Both the position numbers and the translations under genes were made by a program. Below the pieces are notes generated by a model that ran no database searches, was not told the origin of the DNA, and was given only the letters and a program-made list of their open reading frames with translations. 64,000 nt of DNA, from positions 18,292 through 82,291 of the forward strand of contig JALHMM010000018.1 of assembly GCA_022844045.1 (NCBI GenBank), written 5' to 3'. Origin of the DNA: Reyranellaceae bacterium (lineage in GTDB: Bacteria > Pseudomonadota > Alphaproteobacteria > Reyranellales > Reyranellaceae). The stretch's first letter is position 1. Each line of letters starts with the position of its first letter. Below are positions 33,325 to 42,507 of the stretch, piece after piece.

Positions 33325-34260
33325 ATGCTTCAAGTCGCCCTGCCTGTCCTGTACGCGCTGTTCGTCTGGTGGTTCAGCACCGGGATCGTGCTTTACCTCG
33401 TGACCTTGCCGCGGCGCACGCATCGCTGGAGTCTGCTGGGCGTGACGCTGCTGACGGCCGCCGCGCTCTGGGGGCTGTCGGCGAGCTCGATGGACGCGAC
33501 GGTGAGCAATGCCTATGCGGCCTTCGCCTGCGCGATCGTCGTTTGGGGCTGGCAGGAGATCTGCTTTCTCACGGGAGTTACCGCCGGACCGCGCATCGAT
33601 CCTTGTCCCGCGGGTCTTGGTGGCTGGAAGCGCGTCGGCGCGGCCATTGGGGTCATCCTATACCATGAGCTTCAGCTGCTCGCGCTCGGCGTCGCGATCG
33701 TCATCGCGACCGCTGGCGGCGCGAACCAGGTCGGACTCTGGACCTTTGTCGTCCTCTGGACGATGCGTCTCAGCGCGAAGCTGAATCTCTTCCTGGGCGT
33801 GCCCTTCCTGCACGATGACTGGCTGCCGCATCATCTGCGACACGTGGCGACGTACTTCCGGATCAGGTCGATGAATTACCTTTTCCCAGTGGCGGTAACG
33901 GTGTCCTCGATCGTGGTCTTCGTGCTGGTGCGCTCGGCGCTCAGTCCGGAGACCGGCCCGTTCGACGCGACGGCTCAGCTTTTGCTCGCATCGCTCCTGG
34001 CGCTCGCCGTTCTGGAGCATTGGTTCATGGTGCTGCCGCTGCCTGTCGCCAGGTTGTGGGCCGGATTCCGCGCCAGGCGCCGCAGCGTCGCCGGCGGTGA
34101 AGGAGCGGAGCCTGAGATGGTCGCCGCTCCGGCCTCGCCGCGCGTTGTGAATCAGCCGGTCGATGATCACCTCGCGATGGCGAAACCGCAGCCTTTCATC
34201 GCCGCGACGCAGCCTGTCCTTGTCTTTTCTGTTCCGACGATCAACGGGGGACGACCATGA
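33325..34260 (+). CDS. puhE: PuhE (DUF3623) membrane protein
   Basis: 311 aa with about seven membrane helices: [21 protein letters not shown] and [17 protein letters not shown] are typical. In Rhodobacter capsulatus PuhE modulates bacteriochlorophyll accumulation; the mechanism is unknown. The family usually ends earlier, and here the last 50-60 residues form a soluble, Pro/Ala-rich tail. Stop overlaps the hemA start (ATGA). Confidence 0.92.
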   Translation: MLQVALPVLYALFVWWFSTGIVLYLVTLPRRTHRWSLLGVTLLTAAALWGLSASSMDATVSNAYAAFACAIVVWGWQEICFLTGVTAGPRIDPCPAGLGGWKRVGAAIGVILYHELQLLALGVAIVIATAGGANQVGLWTFVVLWTMRLSAKLNLFLGVPFLHDDWLPHHLRHVATYFRIRSMNYLFPVAVTVSSIVVFVLVRSALSPETGPFDATAQLLLASLLALAVLEHWFMVLPLPVARLWAGFRARRRSVAGGEGAEPEMVAAPASPRVVNQPVDDHLAMAKPQPFIAATQPVLVFSVPTINGGRP

Positions 34261-35468
34261 ACTATGAAGCCTTCTTCCGCCGGCAGTTGGACGGGCTGCA
34301 TGCCGAAGGTCGCTACCGGGTCTTCGCCGACCTTGAGCGCCAGGCGGGCTCCTTTCCCCGTGCCACCCACTATTGCGACCGGGGCCAGGCGCCCGTGACG
34401 GTCTGGTGCTCGAACGACTATCTCGGGATGGGGCAGCATCCGCTGGTCCTCGGCGCCATGCATGAGGCGCTCGATCGTTGCGGCGCCGGCGCGGGCGGTA
34501 CGCGAAACATCGCCGGTACCAACCACTATCATGTGCTGTTGGAGCGCGAGCTTGCTGATCTGCATGGCAAGCAGAGCGCGCTGCTGTTCACGTCGGGATA
34601 TGTGTCGAACTGGGCGAGCCTTGGCACGCTCGCGTCGCGCATGCCGGGCTGCGTCGTGCTGTCGGATGCGCTGAACCACGCCTCGATGATCGAGGGAATC
34701 CGGCATAGCCGCGCCGAGACCCGGGTGTTCGCGCACAACGACCCGGCGGACCTCGCGCGCAAGCTGGCTGATCTCGATCCGTCGCGGCCCAAGCTCGTGG
34801 CGTTCGAGTCGGTGTACTCGATGGATGGCGATATCGCGCCGATCCAGGAGATTTGCGATGTCGCCGAACGGTACGGCGCGATGACCTATCTCGATGAAGT
34901 CCACGCCGTCGGCCTTTATGGTCCGCGTGGCGGCGGCGTGGCGGAGCGCGACGGTCAGAGTCACCGACTGACGGTCATCGAGGGCACGCTGGCGAAGGCG
35001 TTCGGCGTCGTCGGCGGTTACATCGCCGCGTCCGAGGCGCTGTGCGACTTCGTGCGCAGCTTCGCCTCCGGCTTCATCTTCACCACGGCGCTGCCACCGG
35101 CGAGCGCGGCCGGCGCCCTGGCGAGCATCCGTCACCTCAAGGTCAGTGGCGCGGAACGCGCGCAGCAACAACAGCGGGTCGCCAGCCTGCGTCGCCGCCT
35201 GGACGCGGCGGGCTTGCCGTACCTGCGCAACGAAAGCCACATCGTGCCCGTCATGGTGCGCGATCCGGTGCTCTGCAAGCGCATCAGCGACCAGCTGCTC
35301 GAGGACTACGGCATCTACGTGCAGCCGATCAACTATCCGACGGTCGCCCGCGGCACCGAGCGGCTGCGCATCACGCCATCGCCGCTGCACAGCGATGCCG
35401 ACATCGACCATCTTGTGTCATCGCTGTCCGCCATCTGGTCGACGCTCGGGCTGCGGCAGGCGGCGTAG
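34257..35468 (+). CDS. hemA: 5-aminolevulinate synthase HemA
   Basis: 403 aa. PLP enzyme that condenses glycine and succinyl-CoA to 5-aminolevulinate, the Shemin route typical of alphaproteobacteria. Visible: [33 protein letters not shown], the cofactor aspartate in [12 protein letters not shown], and the PLP lysine in [14 protein letters not shown]. Location at the end of the puh operon ties precursor supply to photosystem expression. A second hemA elsewhere is common but cannot be judged here. Confidence 0.97.
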   Translation: MNYEAFFRRQLDGLHAEGRYRVFADLERQAGSFPRATHYCDRGQAPVTVWCSNDYLGMGQHPLVLGAMHEALDRCGAGAGGTRNIAGTNHYHVLLERELADLHGKQSALLFTSGYVSNWASLGTLASRMPGCVVLSDALNHASMIEGIRHSRAETRVFAHNDPADLARKLADLDPSRPKLVAFESVYSMDGDIAPIQEICDVAERYGAMTYLDEVHAVGLYGPRGGGVAERDGQSHRLTVIEGTLAKAFGVVGGYIAASEALCDFVRSFASGFIFTTALPPASAAGALASIRHLKVSGAERAQQQQRVASLRRRLDAAGLPYLRNESHIVPVMVRDPVLCKRISDQLLEDYGIYVQPINYPTVARGTERLRITPSPLHSDADIDHLVSSLSAIWSTLGLRQAA

Positions 35469-35491
35469 TCAAATCGGTGCGGGGTACCCTC

Positions 35492-37408
35492 ATGACCAGG
35501 AATTCCCGACTACTCGACCAGATCATCGAACCCGCGGATCTTCGTCAGCTCGGCGAAAGCGAGCTCGGCCGCCTCGCCGACGAGCTGCGGGCGGAGACGA
35601 TCGACGCCGTCTCCGTTACCGGCGGGCACCTCGGCGCCGGCCTTGGCGTCGTCGAGCTGACGGTGGCCCTGCACTATGTCTTCGACACCCCGACGGATCG
35701 GCTGATCTGGGATGTCGGCCACCAGGCCTACCCGCACAAGATCCTGACGGGCCGTCGTGATCGCATACGCACGCTGCGCCAGGGCGGTGGCCTGTCGGGT
35801 TTCACCAAGCGCGCGGAGAGCCCCTATGATCCGTTCGGCGCGGCGCACAGCTCGACCTCGATATCCGCCGGGCTCGGCATGGCTGTGGCGCGCGACCTTG
35901 AAGGCCGCAAGAACAACGTGATCTGCGTCATCGGCGACGGCGCGCTGTCGGCGGGAATGGCTTATGAGGCGATGAACAACGCCGGCTCGATGGATGCGCG
36001 GCTGATCGTCATCCTCAACGACAACGATATGTCCATCGCGCCGCCCGTTGGCGCCATGTCTGCCTACCTGGCGCGGGTCCTGTCCGGGCGCACCTACCTG
36101 TCGCTGCGCGAGATTGCCAAGCAGGTCACGTACAAGCTGCCGAAACGGCTGGCCCGGCGTGCCGCCCAGACGGAGACCTTCGCACGAAGCTTCTGGACCG
36201 GCGGCACGCTGTTCGAAGAACTCGGCTTCTACTATGTCGGGCCGATCGACGGCCACGACCTCGGACATCTGCTTCCGGTTCTGCGCAATGCGCGCGACGC
36301 TCCAAACGGTCCGATCTTCATCCATGTGGTGACGCAGAAAGGCAAGGGCTACGCGCCGGCCGAGAGCGCCGAGGACAAATACCATGGCGTGGTCAAGTTC
36401 GATGTGGTGACCGGAAAGCAGGCCAAGGCTCAGGCTTCGGCTCCGGCCTATACCAAGGTGTTCGGGGATGCCCTCGTCGCCGAAGCGAGCCGGGATCGCC
36501 GGATCGTCGCGATCACGGCGGCGATGCCGAGCGGCACCGGCCTGGATGCCTTCAAGCGGGCTTTTCCGGATCGCTTCTTCGATGTTGGCATCGCCGAGCA
36601 GCACGCGGTCACGTTCGCGGCCGGTCTTGCGACCGAAGGCATGAAGCCTTTCGCGGCGATCTATTCGACGTTCCTGCAGCGCGCCTATGACCAGGTTGTG
36701 CATGACGTCGCGATCCAGCGCCTGCCCGTGCGCTTCGCCATCGATCGCGCCGGGCTGGTAGGCGCGGACGGACCGACCCATGCCGGCTCGTTCGACGTTG
36801 GATATCTCGCGTCCTTGCCCGGCTTCGTGGTGATGGCGCCGGCCGACGAGTGCGAGCTCGTGCATATGATGGCGACGGCGGCGGCGATAGACGACCGGCC
36901 GTCGGCCTTCCGCTATCCGCGCGGCGACGGCACCGGCGCGACCTTGCCCGAAAAGGGCGTGCCGCTGCCGATCGGCAAGGGGCGGATCGTCCGCGAAGGC
37001 ACTACCGTCGCCCTGCTTTCCCTGGGGACCAGGCTCGCCGAATGCTGCAAGGCCGCGGAGCAGCTCGCGCGCTTCGGCCTGTCGACGACGGTGGCCGACG
37101 CGCGGTTCGCCAAGCCGCTCGACACCGATCTCGTGCTGCGCCTGGCGCGCGAGCACGAGGTCCTCGTCACGATCGAGGAAGGCGCGATCGGCGGCTTCGG
37201 ATCCCATGTCCTGCAGCTGCTGAGCCAGCATGACGCGCTCGGCGGCGGGCTCAAGGTCCGGCCCATGGTCCTGCCCGACGTCTTCATCGATCAGGACAGT
37301 CCGGCCGCGATGTATGCGAAGGCCGGGCTCGACGCCGACGGAATCGTCCGGACGGTGTTCGAGTGCCTGGGGCGGCAGGTCGGGTTGCGTGCGGGCCACC
37401 TCGCCTGA
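35492..37408 (+). CDS. dxs: 1-deoxy-D-xylulose-5-phosphate synthase Dxs
   Basis: 638 aa from the ATG at 35492; the track's earlier start is in hemA. Thiamine-diphosphate transketolase-like enzyme, first step of the MEP isoprenoid pathway. TPP motif [18 protein letters not shown], histidine motif [18 protein letters not shown], and the catalytic glutamate in [17 protein letters not shown]. As part of the PGC it would feed phytyl and carotenoid synthesis. No strong ribosome site is visible. The following DNA carries a broken ispH-like start. Confidence 0.96.
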   Translation: MTRNSRLLDQIIEPADLRQLGESELGRLADELRAETIDAVSVTGGHLGAGLGVVELTVALHYVFDTPTDRLIWDVGHQAYPHKILTGRRDRIRTLRQGGGLSGFTKRAESPYDPFGAAHSSTSISAGLGMAVARDLEGRKNNVICVIGDGALSAGMAYEAMNNAGSMDARLIVILNDNDMSIAPPVGAMSAYLARVLSGRTYLSLREIAKQVTYKLPKRLARRAAQTETFARSFWTGGTLFEELGFYYVGPIDGHDLGHLLPVLRNARDAPNGPIFIHVVTQKGKGYAPAESAEDKYHGVVKFDVVTGKQAKAQASAPAYTKVFGDALVAEASRDRRIVAITAAMPSGTGLDAFKRAFPDRFFDVGIAEQHAVTFAAGLATEGMKPFAAIYSTFLQRAYDQVVHDVAIQRLPVRFAIDRAGLVGADGPTHAGSFDVGYLASLPGFVVMAPADECELVHMMATAAAIDDRPSAFRYPRGDGTGATLPEKGVPLPIGKGRIVREGTTVALLSLGTRLAECCKAAEQLARFGLSTTVADARFAKPLDTDLVLRLAREHEVLVTIEEGAIGGFGSHVLQLLSQHDALGGGLKVRPMVLPDVFIDQDSPAAMYAKAGLDADGIVRTVFECLGRQVGLRAGHLA

Positions 37409-37435
37409 GTCGCGAAGGTCGGGCCGGGGATCGCA

Positions 37436-37500
37436 ATGCAGGCGATCCTCGCTGAGCCATACGGCTTCTGCGTCGGCTTCGTTCGCGCGATCGATCTCCT
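37436..37500 (+). pseudogene. N-terminal remnant of IspH (HMBPP reductase)
   Basis: The first 22 codons of the 78-aa ORF at 37436-37672 read MQAILAEPYGFCVGFVRAID, which matches the IspH start pattern ILAxPxGFCxGxxRAI including the first cluster cysteine. The rest of IspH is missing: at about LLRKS the ORF switches to recombinase sequence. IspH is the last enzyme of the MEP pathway, so a former dxs-ispH pair cut by an insertion is the simplest reading. The match rests on one short motif. Confidence 0.6.
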
Positions 37501-38000
37501 GCGCAAGTCGATCTACGTCGGCAGGATTGTCCATCGGGGAGAAGAGCACGCCGGACTGCACGTGCCGATCCTTGAAAGAGCACTCTGGGACGAGGTTCAG
37601 GCAATGCTGAAGCGCAATCGCCAAGGTGAACGGGGACCAGTCGGTCCGCAGCGGCTGGCAGCAGCCTGTTGACGGGCCAGCTTTACGATGATCGCGGTAA
37701 CCTCATGAGCCCCTCCCATACCTGGAAGCGGGGCCCCATCTGTCGTTACCAAGTAAGCTAGGCGCTATTGCAGTACAGGCGCAGGCCGGTGGATCGATCC
37801 CGCGCGTGGCTGCGGCAGCGATCGCGGGACTGGCCATAGATCGAATACTGGCGTGGAGCCGGGAGGCGGGGGAGAACCTGACCGGTGCAGTGAGACCGTC
37901 CGAGGTAGTCGCAGCCAGGGTTGCTCGTGTCGTGCTGGGCCGTGACCGGGTCACAATCGATCTCTCTGGTGCCACCGGCGGCGACTCCATTCGAGCGCCT
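37495..38000 (+). pseudogene. Degraded serine recombinase (C-terminal half)
   Basis: Three pieces in different frames read in order like the recombinase and zinc-ribbon part of a large serine recombinase: SIYVGRIVHRGEEHAGLHVP...LWDEVQAML (to 37640), then LLTGQLYDDRGNLMSPSHTW...CRYQVS with an in-frame TAG after it (about 37667-37760), then GGSIPRVAAAAIAGLAIDRI and ARVVLGRDRVTIDLSG (about 37788-37970). The catalytic N-terminal domain is absent. At least two frameshifts plus a stop make it dead. It marks a past mobile element next to dxs. Confidence 0.7.
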
Positions 38001-38033
38001 AACTCCCGGAGATCGCGCCACTATCTGCGCGGG

Positions 38034-38061
38034 CCATACGAACGGAGAATGGTTCGTATGG
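38034..38061. repeat. Perfect 10-bp inverted repeat beside tRNA-Gln
   Basis: CCATACGAAC (38034-38043) and GTTCGTATGG (38052-38061) flank GGAGAATG. The repeat ends 5 bp from the CCA end of the tRNA gene. It could be the tRNA terminator, though there is no U-run, or a recombinase recognition site given the relics on both sides. Confidence 0.6.
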
Positions 38062-38066
38062 AAGGT

Positions 38067-38141
38067 TGGCTGGGGCGCCAGGATTCGAACCTGGGAATGG
38101 CGGAATCAAAATCCGCTGCCTTACCGCTTGGCTACGCCCCA
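38067..38141 (-). tRNA. tRNA-Gln (TTG anticodon)
   Basis: On the minus strand the gene begins TGGGGCGTAGCCAAGCGGTA and folds into a full cloverleaf: acceptor TGGGGCG/CGCCCCA, anticodon stem GCGGA/TCCGC with loop TTTTGAT (anticodon TTG, reading CAA), and T arm CCCAGGTTCGAATCCTGGG-type. CCA is encoded after discriminator G. Intact and probably functional. It stands between two recombinase relics, so it may have been an integration target. Confidence 0.95.
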
Positions 38142-38254
38142 TAGATAAGCGCTTCTGGAAATATCAGATGGTTAAGCCATAGCCGTGTATACAATTCCGC
38201 ATATAGAATCGAGACTCGTATGCCATTTCCTATACACGAAGACACCCTCACCCC

Positions 38255-38560
38255 ATGGCGAGATACCCGGGCCTATTCCTGAACATCCGTGACGGACTCT
38301 AACTCGATCGAAACGCAGCCCCCGACGCGGTGCGAGACGTAGTCGGAAAGGCAATGTGGATCAAGTTATTCGGCACGACGGATAGGCGCGAGGCGGAAAG
38401 CCGCTGATCTATGGTCGGCGTGGAGTTCAAGTTGGTGGTCGCCCAAGCGGAGGCCGGTCCCGGCTGGCCCGGGATCAGCGTTGAGCAGGCCGATCGTGCA
38501 CATGTCGCGAAGGTCCGCGCGTCGGTTCTCAGCTGACCTTCAACAGCCTGCGGCACACGG
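38255..38560 (+). pseudogene. Degraded tyrosine recombinase (integrase) fragments
   Basis: An ATG at 38255 opens MARYPGLFLNIRDGL then stops; shifted frames give AVRDVVGKAMWIKLFGTTD and RREAESR, together resembling the N-terminal domain of phage-type integrases (MARxPGLF...VPADVRDxVGKxxWxxSLGTxDxREAERR). Further on LTFNSLRHT (38533-38559) resembles the HxLRHT catalytic box, with Asn replacing His. The middle is unrecognisable. Frameshifts and stops show it is inactive. Family assignment is by short motifs only. Confidence 0.5.
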
Positions 38561-38951
38561 CAAGGATCAAGGCGCGGACCGTGGTGGTCCCGGAAGAAAA
38601 ATCGATGACATCGCTGGACGCGGCAGCGTCATTCAGGGACGCCGCCATGGCGACCACGCGCTGGTCGCGCCGAATGCGGCTATCGACAAGCCGAGCTCCC
38701 GATCCAGGTCAAGCCGTGGCGCTGAAGCGCAGACAACGTACCTCGGACAAAGCCGTCTCGCTCGTGGTCAGACTCATTGAGTTCGGCCAGTTCCTCCGAG
38801 CTTCCGCATGAGGCCTGTTACGTTGAACCGTCGCAATTCCCGGCCCGCGATAGACTTGAGCGCGACAATGTCATGGCGATGCAGAAAATCTACGTGACAG
38901 ATGTTCGACCCATACTGGAGGATCAGCTCACGCAGAAGAGGGAGGCACCGC
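38561..38951. other. Non-coding or degenerate stretch before the EPS cluster
   Basis: About 390 bp without a convincing gene. Short ORFs on both strands (for example MVVPEEKSMTSLDAAASFR on plus) have no recognisable domain and no ribosome site. The stretch may include further decayed integrase DNA, and its last 100 bases should hold the promoter for the outer-membrane protein gene, but I see no clear -35/-10 pair. Confidence 0.4.
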
Positions 38952-40268
38952 ATGAGCGGGGTATTCGCCATGAGTCTCGGCTCGCTTCACACGGTGTGCG
39001 CCTTCGTGGTCCGCTGTTCGGCGGTCGTCTTGGTGACAATTTGGGCATCGCAGGCGTTGGCGCAGCAGCCCACACCCAGCCGGCCGGGCACCGTCCAGCC
39101 CGGCCCCGGCGAGAACTACGATCCCCCGGGTATTCGGCTTGGCGGCTTCCTTCTGTTTCCGACCCTGGAACTGGTTGAGATGTACAACGACAACGTCTTC
39201 GCCACGACCAACAACCGGACCGGCAGGTTCATCACGGTGGTCAATCCCCGCGTCGACTTGCGCTCGAACTGGAACAACCACATGTTGAACCTGTTCGCGG
39301 CTGGCTCGTTCGGATTCTATCACGGCGCCAGCGCCGAGAACTTCCAGGATTTCTCTTTTGGCGCGACCGGCCGCCTGGACATCCAGCGCAACTGGAACGT
39401 CTATGGCGGCGCGTCCTTCAGTCGGCGACACGAGGAACGCGGTACGCCCAACGATCTCGTCGGGCGGGAGCCGAACCGCTTCTCCGATACGGCGGTGAAT
39501 CTCGGCTACTACCAGAAATTCAATCGGTTCTTCGTCCGGCTCGACGGCCGCTGGCAAAATCTCGCGTACACCAACAACAAGACGCTGAACCTCCCGGGGG
39601 TCATCAACAACGAGAACCGCAACCGCAACGAGTTCACCGAGAGCTTGCGGTTTGGTTACGAATTCCTCGAGGGTACCGAGGTCTGGATCCAGGGCGGCCT
39701 GAACCAGCGGCGCTACGAATCACGCTTCGACAATCTCGGCTTTGAGCGCAGCTCTGCTGGCTGGGAAATCGTCGTCGGCGCAACCGTCGATCTCGGCGGC
39801 ATCACGCAGCTTGAAGGTTTCGGCGGCTTCCGCGCGCAGGACTATCGCGACGCACGTCTGGGCGAAATCCGGGGCGCGATGTTCGGATTGTCCGGCACGT
39901 GGAACCCATACCAGCCGCTCCTTATCAAGCCTTATGTCAAGCGCACGATCGAGGAGACGAATTCCGGCGGCTACAGCGGCTACTGGTCGACGGTGCTGGG
40001 CGTCAATGTCGACTACCGCCTCCGCCCCAACATCCGCGTCAACGCCGGTGCGGCTTACGGCTTCGACGACTATCGCCTCAACAACGCGGTCCCCGGCACG
40101 CCTGCGCGCAACGATCGTGTCCTGGCGCTCGAAATCGGCGTGCAGTATCGGCCGACCGAGAACTTCTTCGTCGGCCCGACCTACCAGTACACCAACCGCG
40201 ATTCCAACCTGGCGGGTCTCGATTTCGGTCGTAACATCTTCATGCTGCGCGGCGGCGCGCAGTTCTGA
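38952..40268 (+). CDS. Outer-membrane beta-barrel protein of the EPS cluster
   Basis: 438 aa from the ATG at 38952, 6 bp behind GGAGG; the track's earlier start is less likely. A long Sec signal (CSAVVLVTIWASQALAQ) is followed by a Pro-rich linker and then regular amphipathic strands rich in Tyr, Asn and Arg, such as VEMYNDNVFATTNNRTG and FFVGPTYQYTNRDSNLAG, ending in Phe as barrel proteins do. It resembles the putative beta-barrel porin 2 (BBP2) proteins often found in polysaccharide loci. A role in EPS passage through the outer membrane is inferred from context; the Wza-like protein here is short, and this barrel might complement it. Confidence 0.8.
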   Translation: MSGVFAMSLGSLHTVCAFVVRCSAVVLVTIWASQALAQQPTPSRPGTVQPGPGENYDPPGIRLGGFLLFPTLELVEMYNDNVFATTNNRTGRFITVVNPRVDLRSNWNNHMLNLFAAGSFGFYHGASAENFQDFSFGATGRLDIQRNWNVYGGASFSRRHEERGTPNDLVGREPNRFSDTAVNLGYYQKFNRFFVRLDGRWQNLAYTNNKTLNLPGVINNENRNRNEFTESLRFGYEFLEGTEVWIQGGLNQRRYESRFDNLGFERSSAGWEIVVGATVDLGGITQLEGFGGFRAQDYRDARLGEIRGAMFGLSGTWNPYQPLLIKPYVKRTIEETNSGGYSGYWSTVLGVNVDYRLRPNIRVNAGAAYGFDDYRLNNAVPGTPARNDRVLALEIGVQYRPTENFFVGPTYQYTNRDSNLAGLDFGRNIFMLRGGAQF

Positions 40269-40398
40269 TCCGAGGGTCCACATTGGTCGTGACGACAGAA
40301 TTGGCATCGTCGGACATTTAATAGTCACTTCCGCTGCGGGCTGTGACGGCGAATGCTGTTGGGCATCGTGGAAACGGGTCGCGTAGGAAGCCGTCGTC

Positions 40399-41178
40399 AT
40401 GCTGAAAATCGTCAGGGACTCAGTCCTCAAGGTCAGCCGTTCCTTCGGCTACGACATCGTGCCCTTGCGCGAGATGAAGGAGCGCGACTTCGCCCTGCAC
40501 CTGCGCGAATTGCTCGCCAGTCAGCGGATTGATTGCGTGCTCGATGTCGGCGCCAATGTCGGCCAGTACCGCGACTTCCTGCGCGATCGCGTGCTCTATG
40601 ATGGGCCGATCGTGTCCTTCGAGCCGGTCGGTCGGCACATCGAGATCCTGCGCCAGCGCGCGCGCGAGGACCGCGACTGGCATGTCGAGGGCTATGCGCT
40701 GGGTGCCAAGAGCGGGGCGATGCCGATCAATGTCATGGCGTCGGACCAGTTCAGCTCGTTCCTCGAGCCCGACAATACGCACGTCCAGGATTACGGCGAT
40801 CTCAACGTCCCCTGCCGCACCGAGCTGGTGGCGGTGCGCACGCTGGACCAGATCTTGCCGACGCTACGCCAGCAGCTCGGCTTCTTCCGGCCTTATCTGA
40901 AGATCGACACCCAGGGCTACGACATCGAGGTGCTGCACGGCGCCGAGGACAGCCTACCCTCGATCAGCGCGCTGCAGACCGAGGCTTCGGTGATCGGCAT
41001 CTACAAGAGCATGCCGAGCTACATGGATACCATCCGCTATCTCAACGAACGCGGCTTCGAGATCACCGGCCTCTATCCGATCAGCCGCGACCGCGCGCTG
41101 CGCCTTGTCGAGTTCGACTGCGTGATGGTCAACGCCGCGATGGTCGGGCAGGCCCGGTCGCGACCGCGCCTGGCCTGA
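40399..41178 (+). CDS. FkbM family SAM-dependent methyltransferase
   Basis: 259 aa. The SAM-binding core VLDVGANVGQYRDFLRD (about residues 48-64), PIVSFEPVGRHIEIL, and the C-terminal LKIDTQGYDIEVLHGAED match the FkbM family. In polysaccharide loci these enzymes usually O-methylate sugar hydroxyls, so a methylated EPS residue is plausible. TAGGAAG lies 9 bp before the ATG. The last 50 bp overlap the 3' end of the convergent glycosyltransferase gene. Confidence 0.9.
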   Translation: MLKIVRDSVLKVSRSFGYDIVPLREMKERDFALHLRELLASQRIDCVLDVGANVGQYRDFLRDRVLYDGPIVSFEPVGRHIEILRQRAREDRDWHVEGYALGAKSGAMPINVMASDQFSSFLEPDNTHVQDYGDLNVPCRTELVAVRTLDQILPTLRQQLGFFRPYLKIDTQGYDIEVLHGAEDSLPSISALQTEASVIGIYKSMPSYMDTIRYLNERGFEITGLYPISRDRALRLVEFDCVMVNAAMVGQARSRPRLA

Positions 41179-42358
41179 GCGGCCGGCGCTCGGCCGCGTC
41201 GGCCGTGCCGGTGGCGAGGCGCGAGAGGATCGCGCTCAGCCGCGTGAGGTCCTCGCCGGCGACAAAGGTACTCTGCGGCAGGCCGCACAGGCGACCGCGC
41301 ACCTTCAGGTAATCCGCCGGCGTCAGCGCCTGGAAGAAGCGCACCAGTTGCTCCTCGAGCGGCCGGCCGAAGGTCCAACCGATGCGATGTTCCTCGAGCA
41401 GGGCGCCGATCTCGAAGCCGTGCACGCCCAGACACGGCACGCCGAAATGTCCGGCCTCGTAGAAGCGACAGGGCAGCAGCCAGCGCGAATTATGGTCGGC
41501 GTTCTCGAGGTCGAGCGCCCAGGCGAAATCGACGTCGCCATAGAGGTCCTGCAGGTCGTCGTGCGGCCGGTAGGGGCCGTCATAGACCATGTTGGGATGC
41601 TGCAGCAGGGCGCGGCGGAAGCGCTCCTCGTCGACCGTGGTCAGCACGCCGCGGAACTTGAACAGCACCTTGTCGCCCAACCGCGCGGCCAGGCGCGTCA
41701 TGAGGTCGAACGTCGCCTCGCCGCGGATCAGCCCGAAATAACCGATCACCCACGGGCGCTTGCCGTCGTGGGAGCGGGGGTTTTCGCGCACCCCGGCGGC
41801 GGCCGGGATTGGCGCGTGCAGCTTGTTCTCGAGCAGGAACCATTCTCCGCGATACTTCTGCATCATCGAATAGTAGCTGCGATGGAAGCCAGGCGAAGAC
41901 AGCACCAGCAGGCGCACGTGGCGCAGGCACAGTCGCTCGACGAAACGCAACAGGGCGGCGAGAGGATTGCGTCCCATCAACGCCGGCTGGATATCGAGCA
42001 CCTCGTAGGCGACCGGCGCACGGCTGCCCGACATCATGCGCGCCAGCATCGTCAGCACCAGCTGATCCAGATTGCGGGCATAGAACAACGAGGCGCGACC
42101 GAGCCATCGGCGCTGCGCGAAGATCACCGGCAGCGCGCCGATGAGGGCACGCAGGCGCTGCCAGTAGCGCGCATCGGCGGTCATGCCGAGCAGTACATGG
42201 CGCCACGGTGGTTCATAGCCGTTGTTGTAGCGCTCGCGGCGGAAGCCGAAGACGACGACCCGCAGTCCATGCTCGATGAATTGCTGGACACGCTTGACGG
42301 TACTGGCGTCGGTGATGTCCGGGCAGAAGAAGAAAAGGCGGTCTGCGTCGTCGTCCAT
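41129..42358 (-). CDS. Glycosyltransferase (GT4-like)
   Basis: 409 aa. N-terminus RLFFFCPDITDASTVKRVQQF resembles ExoL-type succinoglycan glycosyltransferases; KRPWVIGYFGLIRGEATFDLM begins the C-terminal Rossmann domain, and RWLLPCRFYEAGHFGVPCLG is the donor-binding region. GT-B fold is inferred. Cytoplasmic, adding one sugar to the lipid-linked repeat unit; substrate unknown. Divergent from the next glycosyltransferase across a 150-bp region with repeated palindromic motifs. Confidence 0.82.
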   Translation of the reverse strand: MDDDADRLFFFCPDITDASTVKRVQQFIEHGLRVVVFGFRRERYNNGYEPPWRHVLLGMTADARYWQRLRALIGALPVIFAQRRWLGRASLFYARNLDQLVLTMLARMMSGSRAPVAYEVLDIQPALMGRNPLAALLRFVERLCLRHVRLLVLSSPGFHRSYYSMMQKYRGEWFLLENKLHAPIPAAAGVRENPRSHDGKRPWVIGYFGLIRGEATFDLMTRLAARLGDKVLFKFRGVLTTVDEERFRRALLQHPNMVYDGPYRPHDDLQDLYGDVDFAWALDLENADHNSRWLLPCRFYEAGHFGVPCLGVHGFEIGALLEEHRIGWTFGRPLEEQLVRFFQALTPADYLKVRGRLCGLPQSTFVAGEDLTRLSAILSRLATGTADAAERRPLRPGAVATGPARPSRR

Positions 42359-42387
42359 GGCGGCAGTATCGGCCGACTGCTCGCTGC

Positions 42388-42474
42388 CACAGTGTGATCA
42401 AACTGTGTCGGTGGAATCGCGCGAATCCGCGGCGATCCATCGGCGATTCCGGGGGTCACAGGTTGATCACTGGT
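42388..42474. promoter_or_regulatory. Paired operator-like motifs in the divergent EPS promoter
   Basis: CACAGT-N8-ACTGTG at 42388-42407 contains GTGTGATCAAACTGTG. A related copy lies on the opposite strand at 42455-42473 (CAGTGATCAACCTGTGACC). Both sit between two divergent glycosyltransferase genes, and a third copy precedes manC. Likely a shared regulator site; the regulator is not identified. Confidence 0.5.
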
Positions 42475-42507
42475 CCCTGCGCGGGCCTGAGTGGTTCTGT
42501 TGGCGCG

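Noticed and set aside
35510-37624. 704-aa minus-strand ORF across dxs
   Set aside because: Antisense shadow of high-GC dxs; no domain recognised, and dxs is unmistakable on plus.
37806-38144. 112-aa plus ORF as a functional gene
   Set aside because: It is the last frame of the decayed serine recombinase and then runs antisense through the tRNA-Gln gene.
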